A DNA stretch of 64,000 bases, from assembly GCA_963745405.1 (NCBI GenBank), contig CAVUWY010000002.1, positions 1,116,001-1,180,000 of the forward strand, given 5' to 3'. The position numbers were made by a program, and so were the translations under genes. Numbering within the stretch: position 1 is the first letter of the stretch; each line of letters begins with the position of its first letter. Below the pieces are notes generated by a model, which was given only the letters and a program-made list of their open reading frames with translations, did not search any database and had not been told where the DNA came from. Shown one piece after another: positions 19,501-26,409 of this stretch. The DNA is from C-114 sp963745405. GTDB taxonomy: Bacteria; Chloroflexota; Limnocylindria; Limnocylindrales; CSP1-4.

Positions 19501-21149
19501 GTGATGTTGCCTATGGCGGCGGTTTCGAGGTTGCCGTGAGAATCCTCGATGGCGACGGCCGGCTGCGTCGTCCACGCGGTGGCGGCGTTGCCACCATCAG
19601 GCTGCGCCGTGAAGGCGAGCTTCGCCGCCGCGCCGATCCCGACGACCACCGAGGCGCCGTCGTCCATGAGGGTTCCGTTCAGCGTTCCGGTGATGCTCGC
19701 CGTGCCGATGGTGCCGCTCGTGAACGTCGCGGTGTACGTCCCGTTGCCGTGGTCGGTGACACCGGAGAGCGCCCCGATATCGGTCGACAGCACGACGATG
19801 TCCCCACCGCTCGTCACGTTGTTGCCCCCGGCGTCCTTCGCCTGGACGGTGATCGTCGAGCTGCCGTCGGTCGTCATCGACGGCGGAGCCGCGGTGATGG
19901 TCGAGGTACTGGAAATCGGAGGCTGCCGGGACCGAAGACGACGGTCGCCGAATTGGTCATGGCCTGGCCGTTCAGCGTCCCGTGGACGGTGGCCGTCCCG
20001 ACCGTGCCGCTGTTCAACGTCGCGGTGTATGTCCCATCGCCGTTGTCGGTGAAGCCCGTCAGCGAGCCAAGGTTGGTCGAGAGAGCGAATACGTCGCCAC
20101 CGCTCGAGAGGTCGTTGCCGGCGGCGTCCTTCGCCTGGATCGTGATCGTCGAGCTGCCGTCGGTCGAGGCCGAGGTCGGAGCAGCCGAGATCGTCGACTT
20201 CGTCTTGTCCGCGGCGCCGAGGGAGACGACGACGTCGGCGGTGTCGGTGATGTCGGTCCCGTCGAGCTTTCCGGTGACGTGGGCGGTCCCGCTCGTGAGG
20301 ACGGTCAGGGTCGAGGTGTACGTGCCGTCGCCGTTGTCGGCGACCGGCGTCAGGTTCCCGAGGTCCGTGGCGAGGGTGACCGTCCCGTCGCTCGTCGACA
20401 GGTCGTTGCCGCCGAGCGTCCTTGAGCTGGACCGTGATGAGCGACGTGCCGTCGGTCGTCATCGAGATCGGCTGCGCGGTGATCGTCGATGTAGCCGGGT
20501 CGGCCGACCCGACGGTGACGGTAAGGCTCGAGGTATCGGTCTTCCCGCTGTCGCTCGCGTGCACGGTGTGGGCACCCGCGGTCGTCGCGCTGCACGACGG
20601 ACCGTTGCCCGGGCACGAGCCGTTCGGAGTGATCGAGAAGGTCGAGTCGCCAGTGGCATCGCCGCGCGAGTTGTTGTCCGCGTCGAACGCTTCGACCGTG
20701 TAGGCCTGGGCGACTCCCGGGCCCTTCGTCGGGGACGACGGGCTCAGGATGATGTGATCGAGGGCGCCGGGAACGACCGTCAGGCCGTCGTTCGCGTCGG
20801 CGCTGCCCTGGTCGTTCGTGGTCGTCAGCGTCCGCGGGCCGGCCGAATGGAACGTGACGTGGAAGGCGAAGATGCCGAGGTCCCCGCCGTCGTATTGGTG
20901 ACTCGCGGGGACGACCTGATCACCTGCGTCCCCGGTGTCGAGCGTGACCAAGCCGGCATAACCAGCGTCCGTCAGCCCACCCGATTGAGCCTCGACCGTG
21001 ATGACCGTGTCGGCACCCGCCGTCGCAGTGCTCGGCAGTGAATTGAAGACGAGGGTGTCGCTGGCGGCGAGGGCGGAGCCGGCGACGAGCGCCGGAAGGA
21101 GGAGTGAGGCCGTGAATACGGCTGCCATGAGTCGCGCGGCTAGCCGCAT
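16566..21149 (-). CDS. Giant secreted Ig-like/cadherin-like repeat protein, with two compensating frameshifts
   Basis: 1527 residues. Signal peptide at 1-29 (TASLLLPALVAGSALAAS) and an AAGGAG ribosome site eight bases before the ATG. Residues about 215-900 are invasin/Big-type Ig-like repeats sharing MTTDGTSTITVQ-KDAGGN and DNGDGTYTATL; about 910-1270 are bacterial cadherin-like/tandem-95 units (VNDAPSF, VNDPPVAVAD, ANDSDVD); about 1290-1400 resemble fibronectin III; the C-terminus is beta-rich. Residues about 245-410 are Arg/His-rich nonsense. The same DNA (about 19918-20415) read one frame over gives another good repeat copy, so an extra base near 20415 and a compensating change near 19918 are likely. 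No sorting motif seen. Probably a surface or adhesion protein. Confidence 0.8.
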   Translation of the reverse strand: MRLAARLMAAVFTASLLLPALVAGSALAASDTLVFNSLPSTATAGADTVITVEAQSGGLTDAGYAGLVTLDTGDAGDQVVPASHQYDGGDLGIFAFHVTFHSAGPRTLTTTNDQGSADANDGLTVVPGALDHIILSPSSPTKGPGVAQAYTVEAFDADNNSRGDATGDSTFSITPNGSCPGNGPSCSATTAGAHTVHASDSGKTDTSSLTVTVGSADPATSTITAQPISMTTDGTSLITVQLKDARRQRPVDERRDGHPRHGPREPDAGRRQRRRHVHLDPDRPHERDRPRHRKARRDRHHRHRRRRRLPRRRGQDEVDDLGCSDLGLDRRQLDDHDPGEGRRRQRPLERWRRIRSLDQPWLADGLHRQRRWDIHRDVEQRHGRDGHRPRDAERPGHDQFGDRRLRSRQPPISSTSTITAAPPSMTTDGSSTITVQAKDAGGNNVTSGGDIVVLSTDIGALSGVTDHGNGTYTATFTSGTIGTASITGTLNGTLMDDGASVVVGIGAAAKLAFTAQPDGGNAATAWTTQPAVAIEDSHGNLETAAIGNITLAITAPDGGANLACTANPKSVASGVATFAGCRIDKAGDYTLTATKAGLTGDESDSLTITVGPADKTKSSITAQPTSTTTDDSSTITIQAKDAGGNDLSTGGDTFLLQTDHGVLSDFSDNGDGTYTASLTDATAETDHLSGTLGGLALTDTASVVFGPGAADFHNSTVSSAPVSMTTDGTSTITVQTKDAGGNNLTVGGDLVVLSTDIGALSGVTDHHNGTYTATLTSGTIGTAHIHATLNGNPTDDSASVVVIVGAKAKLAFTLQPGGGPGASAWATQPDVSIEDAYGNVVTTANDVVALTISPPAGGATLTCTGGNTKAAAAGVAQFAGCNMDKSGDFTLTATRAGLTSAVSTTFTITNVDPVATDDTPPAVLEDSGPTVFSVLPNDSDANGDTLTITGVTQGSLGSVSISGGGTTVTYTPTPDANGPDTFTYTIDDGNGGVATANVNVTITPVNDAPSFTLGADQTVLEDAGPQTVTGFATGTAGPPNESGQGLTYVVDVNTNLALFSVAPAISPSGDLTFTTAANANGTAAITVHLHDNGGVTNGGVDSSATQTFNINVTAVNDPPVAVADGPLLVKQGLSLTTTAGTGVLANDSDVDTAHGLLTAQLDSTVSHGALTLNPNGSFTYTPTLAYVGPDSFSYHAFDGTAAGNTVTVSLTVYLNHIPTAVGDIVTVVAGSGYTPVDLLANDNAVNPDAGEVLTIIGATHPVHGGAVITGGGTGLSYKPYAGFIGNDVFTYKITDGVFTSIASVLVKVPKDTFGPVSSAPSQSVAAGQVIGASTVVIRLGWSATDRGVGVAKFELWQSVDGHAFTRISVTTTHSALITARIGHSYRFRIRGIDKLGNVGAYAYGTTFAPHFAQETAATFASPWFLSNGTAYSGGHERRTATAGADASFTTTARSISWVGARGPTRGTADVYIDGNLAAHVTMTSSTLSYRYVNYSISFATSGLHTIRIVYTGPPTKGADVDAFVALS

Positions 21150-21183
21150 GGGTTGAACTCCTTGAGAGCCTCTGGGATCAGGC

Positions 21184-22557
21184 TCAGCACTGGATGGTCA
21201 CGCTTGCCGACTTCGTGCTGCTTCCGGACGCGTTCGTGACCTTCAGCGTCGCAGTGACGGTGAACGTGGCGCCGGACGAGAGCGTTGGAACCTTGAACGT
21301 GTGTGCGCCGGTTGCCGAGTTCGACGTCGTGGGCTTCCCAGCGGCCGTGGTGTTGAAGGTCCAGTGAAATGCGGTGGCGTGAAGCGAGGCGGTTCCGTCG
21401 AATGACCCGACGACCGAGCCGCCGCAGGAGATGGGATTGTTGACGATGAGGATCGGGCTGGCCACTGGCTTCGGGGTCGGCTTGGGCGTGGGCTTCGGGG
21501 TCGGGGCCGGCGTCGACCGCGGAGCCGGGGGCGGCGTGGGCCGTGGCGTCGGCCTGGGCGTCGGCTTCGGCGTCGGGACCGGAGTGGCCAGCGGGGCGAC
21601 CGAGGCCGACGGCGATGGCGAGACGATGACCACGCTCGGGACGGGAGTCGGGGTAGGCGTGGCCGTCGGCAGGGCGGACGGCGAGGCGAAGGAGAGGACG
21701 ACCTCGGTCGGGCTCGGCGAGGGGCCCAGGGCGACGGCGGGGCTCCCGTTCGCCGGCAGGCGCGGGACGATGATGAATCCGGCCAGGACGACGACGCTGG
21801 CGAGGGCAAGGACGAGGGCCGAATTGCGGTAGAGGCGACGGCGCCGGCTCATCGGCTCGGCGACGACCGCGGCGCCTGCGGCACCACCCGGCGTATCGCC
21901 GATCAGCCCGAAGTTGGTCATGGGCCGGCGGACGAGCGGAGCCTCGTCGGTGGAGGGCAGGAGGATCGAGGCCGTGGCCGCGGTCGACGCGGCCATCGCG
22001 GCGGGAGCCGGGGAGCGGCGGAACCTCGTTCCGGACAGGAGCCCACCGACGCCTGCGGCAGCTTCGGGCTCGGGCTCGGGGACCGCGGCAGCGGCGGCTG
22101 CGGCCGCAGCGGCGGCGGCAGCCGCCCGGGCATCCTCGGCGGCGCGCGTGTCCTCGGCGGCGATCGCTGCGGCGAGCTCGGCGTCGTCCCGGGTCGGCGG
22201 AAGCTTGAAGCCGATGATCCCCATCGCGGGGGCGGCGGACGACTCTTCGGCGGCCATCGCGGCGCGGGCCGCGGTCGGCTCTTCGCCCGGTCCGCCATCG
22301 CCCATGAGGAAGGCGAGACGATCGAGCGGGCTCATCTCGCCGGCTGGCGTCTCGGCGACCTGCGGCTCCTCGACGGCTTCCTCGTGATCGCGATGGAAGA
22401 CGCCGGTCACCTTGTGGACGAGGTACATGCCGAGTGTTTCGTCGAACGCGCTATCGCCGCCTCGGGCACGACCGAAGGACCGGGTACCGATGAGGATGGT
22501 GACAGTACCAACGGCGAGGACGACGACAAGGACGATGAGAAGTTCTGGGGACATCAC
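21184..22557 (-). CDS. Membrane-anchored Pro/Thr-rich protein with C-terminal PKD-like domain
   Basis: 457 residues: N-terminal membrane helix (LLIVLVVVLAVGTVTILIG), a cytoplasmic-looking Ala/Glu-rich region including an unbroken run of 14 Ala near residue 150, a second helix (LVLALASVVVLAGFIIV, about 240-258), a Pro-Thr-Lys spacer of TPKPTP repeats (about 300-375) and a PKD/Ig-like domain of about 80 residues with two Cys. The architecture suggests display of a beta-sandwich outside the cell on a wall-spanning stalk. It lies 34 bases upstream of the giant repeat protein in the same direction, so the two may be co-expressed. Start is GTG 22557 or ATG 22554. Not a family I can name. Confidence 0.7.
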   Translation of the reverse strand: MMSPELLIVLVVVLAVGTVTILIGTRSFGRARGGDSAFDETLGMYLVHKVTGVFHRDHEEAVEEPQVAETPAGEMSPLDRLAFLMGDGGPGEEPTAARAAMAAEESSAAPAMGIIGFKLPPTRDDAELAAAIAAEDTRAAEDARAAAAAAAAAAAAAAVPEPEPEAAAGVGGLLSGTRFRRSPAPAAMAASTAATASILLPSTDEAPLVRRPMTNFGLIGDTPGGAAGAAVVAEPMSRRRRLYRNSALVLALASVVVLAGFIIVPRLPANGSPAVALGPSPSPTEVVLSFASPSALPTATPTPTPVPSVVIVSPSPSASVAPLATPVPTPKPTPRPTPRPTPPPAPRSTPAPTPKPTPKPTPKPVASPILIVNNPISCGGSVVGSFDGTASLHATAFHWTFNTTAAGKPTTSNSATGAHTFKVPTLSSGATFTVTATLKVTNASGSSTKSASVTIQC

Positions 22558-22637
22558 AACCCTGCCATGAGCGCATGCTGCGCCATTCCGGCCGGCATCC
22601 TAGCACCCGGATGTATGACTGGCCGTAGCCCAAACGT

Positions 22638-23738
22638 CTATCGGGGGGATGCCCTATCTGGCGAGCGATCGACCTCGCGGCGGGTGAGGACGAAGAGGGT
22701 AAGACCCGAAAGGATCATGAAGAGGAAGAAGGCGACGAGCTGCTGGGCGACCGAAAGGACGAGCGCCAGCACCCCGAGGAAGATGCAGACACCATATATG
22801 AGAAGCACTGTTTGCGTCTGCGAAAGACCCAGGTCGAGCAGCCGGTGATGGACGTGGCCGCGGTCCGGGGTGAAGGGTGATCGCCGGGCCGCGACCCGCC
22901 GGATGATGATCCAGAAGGTGTCGATGATCGGCACGCCGAGGACGAGCAGCGCGACCGCCACCTTCGCGGCACCGAGGATCGACAGCAGGGCGAGGGTGTA
23001 GCCGATGAACATCACCCCGCTCGTCCCGACGAAGATCGACGCCGGGTGGAAGTTCCAGCGGAGGAACCCGGCCAGGGCGCCGACGAGGGCGAAGCAGAGG
23101 ACGGCGACGAACGGCTGGCCCAACGGCCCGACGGCGGTCGTGAGGCTGATGAGACCGAGGGTCGCCGCGGCGATGAGGCCGATGCCCGACGAAAGCCCGT
23201 CGAGCCCGTCGATGAAGTTGATGCTGTTGATCATCCCGAGGATCCAGACGATGGCGAAGGCGACGCCGACCGGCCCCGACAGGTCGATGGTGCCGCCGAA
23301 CGGGTTCGTGATGAAGTCCGGCGTGACACCGAGCAGGACGGCGATCTCGGCCACGACCAGCTGACCGGCCAACTGCCAGCGGGCCCGCAGCTGGAACCAG
23401 TCGTCGAAGGCGCCGACGACCGCGGCCAGGGCGCCACCGCCGAGCAGGGCCAGGATCTCCGAACTACCGATGGAAGCCGGCGGGGTGAGGGCATCGGGAC
23501 CCTGGTTCTGGGCGATGAACAGGGCGGTCGCGACGATCGAGGCGGTCGCCACGGCGATGCCGCCGCCTCGCGCGACCGGACTCGTATTGACCCGGCGGTC
23601 GTTCGGGTGGTCGACCATCCCGTAGCGGATGGCGACCCGCCGGACGAGGGGAGCGAGGACGAACGAGAGGATGGTCGCGATGACGAAGACGCCGACGATA
23701 TACGGAAGGGCGTCGTCGATACCGGGAGCGAACTTCAC
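22638..23738 (-). CDS. WecA/TagO-type polyprenyl-phosphate N-acetylhexosamine-1-phosphate transferase
   Basis: 366-residue member of the MraY/WecA family with about 11 helices. Motifs: VDHPNDRRVN, VARGGGIAVA, FDDWFQLRARWQL (acidic cytoplasmic loop), NSINFIDGLDGLSSGI (catalytic Asp loop) and the His-rich RSPFTPDRGHVHHRLLDLG. The HxHHR motif and adjoining loop favour the WecA/TagO (UDP-GlcNAc) group over MraY. It would start a wall teichoic-acid-like or other polyprenyl-linked surface glycan. The neighbouring methyltransferase and surface proteins fit this. ATG 23738. Confidence 0.85.
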   Translation of the reverse strand: MKFAPGIDDALPYIVGVFVIATILSFVLAPLVRRVAIRYGMVDHPNDRRVNTSPVARGGGIAVATASIVATALFIAQNQGPDALTPPASIGSSEILALLGGGALAAVVGAFDDWFQLRARWQLAGQLVVAEIAVLLGVTPDFITNPFGGTIDLSGPVGVAFAIVWILGMINSINFIDGLDGLSSGIGLIAAATLGLISLTTAVGPLGQPFVAVLCFALVGALAGFLRWNFHPASIFVGTSGVMFIGYTLALLSILGAAKVAVALLVLGVPIIDTFWIIIRRVAARRSPFTPDRGHVHHRLLDLGLSQTQTVLLIYGVCIFLGVLALVLSVAQQLVAFFLFMILSGLTLFVLTRREVDRSPDRASPR

Positions 23739-23789
23739 GGGCGACTCACCGCGACCGCCGCACCGAGGGGCGCGTTATCCAGTCGAATG

Positions 23790-25118
23790 TCATCCGCGGG
23801 TCAGGCCGGGAACCGGGAACCGATCGACCATCGCCCGGACCTCGTCGGCGAGCGTCGCCTGGGCCGCCGGCTCGTCCCGCTTGCGGATGGCCGTGACGAT
23901 GATCCGGCCGATGTCGCGCATCTCGTCGGGCCCGAAGCCGCGGGTCGTCGTGGCCGGCGTCCCGACCCGGATGCCCGACGCGATGTTCGGCGGGTTCGTG
24001 TCGAAGGGGATGGCGTTCTTGTTGGCGGTGATGCCGATCTCGTCGAGGAGATGCTCCGCCTCCCTGCCGGTGACGCCGAGCGGGGTCACGTCGACGAGCA
24101 TGAGGTGGTTGTCGGTGCCGCCACTGACGAGGCGGGCTCCCTCGTCGGCGAGAGTGGCGGCGAGGATCCGGGCGTTCTCGACCGTCCGCTCCATGTCGCG
24201 CCGGAAGTCGGCTGTCAGGGCGAGCTTGAGGGCGACCGCCTTGGCCGCCACGACGTGCATGAGCGGGCCGCCCTGGACACCGGGGAAGACACTGCGGTCG
24301 ACGGTCGCGGCGAGGGTCGGCTTGACCATCGGGTAGTCGGCCGCGTCGGCCGACGGCGGCAGGTCCGTCCGGCTGAAGACCAGCCCGCCGCGGGCCCCGC
24401 GGAGGGTCTTGTGGGTCGTCGTCGTGACGAGGTCGGCGTCGGGGAACGGGCTCGGGTGGAGGCCCGCCGCGACGAGGCCGGCGACGTGGGCCATGTCGAC
24501 CCACAGGAGCGCCCCGACGTCGTGGGCGATCGCGGCCATCCGCTCGAAGTCGATGATCCGGGGGTAGGCGCTCGCCCCGGCGATGATGAGCCGGGGGCGG
24601 ACCTCGCGGGCCTGGAGAGCGAGGGCGTCGTAGTCGATCCGCTCGGTCTCCCGGTCTACGCCGTAGCCGTGGATCTCGAAGTAGCGGCCGCTGAAGTTCA
24701 GGGCCATGCCGTGGGTCAGGTGGCCGCCCTGGTCGAGCTTCATGCCGAGGACGCGAGCGCCCGGGTCGACCGTGCTGAGGTAGACGGCCATGTTGGCCTG
24801 GGCGCCGCTGTGAGGCTGGACGTTCACGTGCTCGGCGCCGGGGAAGAGCTCGAGGGCACGTTCGCGGGCCAGCCGCTCCGCGATGTCCACGTACTCGCAG
24901 CCGCCGTAGTAGCGCTTGCCCGGCAGCCCCTCGGCGTACTTGTTGGTCAGCCAGGAGCCCTGCGCCTCCATGACCGCCGCGAAGGTGTAGTTCTCACTGG
25001 CGATGAGCTCGATCTTGTCGTGCTCGCGGCGACGCTCGCCCTCCATCGCCTGCCACAACTCGGGATCGACCTCGGAGATCGGCGCCCAACCGAGGCCCGA
25101 CACGCTGCTGATGGTCAA
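23790..25118 (-). CDS. glyA: Serine hydroxymethyltransferase
   Basis: 442-residue PLP enzyme interconverting serine and glycine with tetrahydrofolate. Visible motifs: KIELIASENYTF, NKYAEGLPGKRYYGGCEYVD, VNVQPHSGAQANMAVY, ALLWVDMAHVAGLVAAG, and the PLP lysine in TTTTHKTLRGARGG near residue 236. I choose TTG at 25118 because GGAAGGAGG lies eight bases upstream and the protein then has normal length; an ATG at 25247 would add 43 residues unlike the family. The 230 bases upstream could form a structured leader, but I cannot identify a riboswitch. Confidence 0.93.
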   Translation of the reverse strand: MTISSVSGLGWAPISEVDPELWQAMEGERRREHDKIELIASENYTFAAVMEAQGSWLTNKYAEGLPGKRYYGGCEYVDIAERLARERALELFPGAEHVNVQPHSGAQANMAVYLSTVDPGARVLGMKLDQGGHLTHGMALNFSGRYFEIHGYGVDRETERIDYDALALQAREVRPRLIIAGASAYPRIIDFERMAAIAHDVGALLWVDMAHVAGLVAAGLHPSPFPDADLVTTTTHKTLRGARGGLVFSRTDLPPSADAADYPMVKPTLAATVDRSVFPGVQGGPLMHVVAAKAVALKLALTADFRRDMERTVENARILAATLADEGARLVSGGTDNHLMLVDVTPLGVTGREAEHLLDEIGITANKNAIPFDTNPPNIASGIRVGTPATTTRGFGPDEMRDIGRIIVTAIRKRDEPAAQATLADEVRAMVDRFPVPGLTRG

Positions 25119-25352
25119 CGCCGCGGCCTCCTTCCCTCGCCGGACCGCCCCCGCGATGGTCGCCGCGGCTCCCGCGGGGTCCGCCGGACCGGCCCGTCGG
25201 TCGATCGCCTTCCCGACTGCCACCGCCCGGCGCGTATGGTCCCACATCGCCGCCGCCCCGAACCTGAGAGTCGCGCTCCCAGGCGTCGTCGCCGAGCGTC
25301 ATTCCGCGAGACCGGCCCGGGAACTGGGTCGACGCATTACCGTCTATGGGTG

Positions 25353-25796
25353 ATGGGCTTCCGCGTCTCCTGCGTGCGTCCCCTCCTGCTGCTCCTCGCT
25401 GGCGGCGTTCTCGTTGTAGCCGGCTGCGCGACGAGCCCACCCAGCCACCCACCGACGTCGCCGACTCCTTCGCAGCCCGAGCCGGTCTCCGTGGCCGGCC
25501 GACTCGTCGCCGGCCCTCGCTGTCCGGTCGAGACCGTTCCGCCCCTTCCCGCCTGCGCGCCCCTGCCGGTGGCCGGCGCGACAGTGGTCGCCACCGATGT
25601 CACCGGCCGCGAGGTTGCCAGGACGGTATCGAAGGGCGACGGGTCCTACGTGCTCGACCTGGCTCCCGGGACATACACGCTGACCCCGTCGACGACGCTC
25701 GGCGGGACGCTGCGGGCCCCGAAGGGCAGGTCGGTGACCGTCGCGGTCTCGGAGCCTCTCACCGTCGACTTCACCTTCGACACCGGGATCCGCTGA
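25353..25796 (+). CDS. Lipoprotein with carboxypeptidase-regulatory-like domain
   Basis: 147 residues: a lipoprotein signal peptide with lipobox VVAGC (Cys about residue 25), a Pro/Ser/Thr-rich linker, then a beta-sandwich domain with AGATVVATDVTGREVART, SKGDGSYVLDLAPGTYTLTP and a final beta strand. This is the CarboxypepD_reg (transthyretin-like) pattern found as a surface-binding or structural module. Function unknown. ATG 25353 (GTG 25350 also possible). Divergent from glyA. Confidence 0.75.
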   Translation: MGFRVSCVRPLLLLLAGGVLVVAGCATSPPSHPPTSPTPSQPEPVSVAGRLVAGPRCPVETVPPLPACAPLPVAGATVVATDVTGREVARTVSKGDGSYVLDLAPGTYTLTPSTTLGGTLRAPKGRSVTVAVSEPLTVDFTFDTGIR

Positions 25797-25948
25797 CTCG
25801 CCGGGACCAGGAGTCCGGGCAGACTGACCCTGTGCTCCATCTCGGCGCGAGGATCGCCCGTGGCCGTGGTACCTAGGAAGCGTACACTCGCTCCCCCGAC
25901 CGCAAGGGCGACAGATCAGGTGCCGAATGGATCCCAGGGGTGGCTTGA

Positions 25949-26359
25949 ATGACTGATCCGAAGGTCCAGGCGTCCGGCGACGCCGTCGTGGATGGGCCCG
26001 ACACACTCGAGCCGACACAGGCCGAGATCGATGCGTGGGCCGCTCAAGAGCGAAAGCGACGCGAGGCCTGGCTGAACGGCCCCAGCCCTGACGAACGGGC
26101 CGCGTATGCGAAGCGGTTGCGGCAGCGTCGGCTGTCCGAGGCCTTCGACGAGAGCGAGACCCGGATCGAGGAGGGCGTCCGCCTCGGCGTCCACTACGGG
26201 CGCGAGACGCAGCTCGCGGCGGAGGGCGCCCTGAACGTCTTCTACCGCTGGTCGCGCCGGACGTTTTCGGAGCTGGTGCGCGCCGGACGCGCATGGGAGG
26301 AGGAGACCTCCCTCCCGAACCGCCGCCGGCGGGTCCCGCTCGATGACGAGGACGCCTGA
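25949..26359 (+). CDS. Hypothetical charged protein, 136 residues
   Basis: No family recognised. It is hydrophilic and mostly helical, with many Glu/Arg pairs (AQERKRREAWLNGP, AAYAKRLRQRRLSEAF) and a basic C-terminus followed by an acidic end (RRRRVPLDDEDA). No membrane segment or signal peptide. A TACACT at 25883-25888 could be a -10. The UbiB-like gene begins 45 bases after its stop and its stop codon lies in a 25-bp direct repeat, so the two may be co-transcribed. Confidence 0.6.
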   Translation: MTDPKVQASGDAVVDGPDTLEPTQAEIDAWAAQERKRREAWLNGPSPDERAAYAKRLRQRRLSEAFDESETRIEEGVRLGVHYGRETQLAAEGALNVFYRWSRRTFSELVRAGRAWEEETSLPNRRRRVPLDDEDA

Positions 26360-26409
26360 CCCCTCGGTCGTCTGGTGAGGAATCCTGACCCCTCGACCGT
26401 CTGGTGAGG
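26356..26409. repeat. 25-bp direct repeat at the gene junction
   Basis: Two copies (26356-26380 and 26385-26409), two mismatches, four bases apart. The first includes the stop codon of the 136-residue gene, the second the GTG start of the UbiB-like gene. Looks like a small local duplication. Confidence 0.75.

Noticed and set aside
25119..25340. Possible glycine or ZTP riboswitch in the glyA leader (CTCTCAGG on the minus strand)
   Set aside because: The pairing partner GGAGAG and the conserved GCCGAAGG..CAA core of the glycine aptamer are missing, and the pfl (ZTP) core is not present either. Only a simple hairpin is supported.
23046..25796. Very long plus-strand open frame across glyA and the WecA-like gene
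   Set aside because: It is the GC-rich antisense shadow of two well-supported minus-strand genes; only its last part, from 25353, is a real gene.
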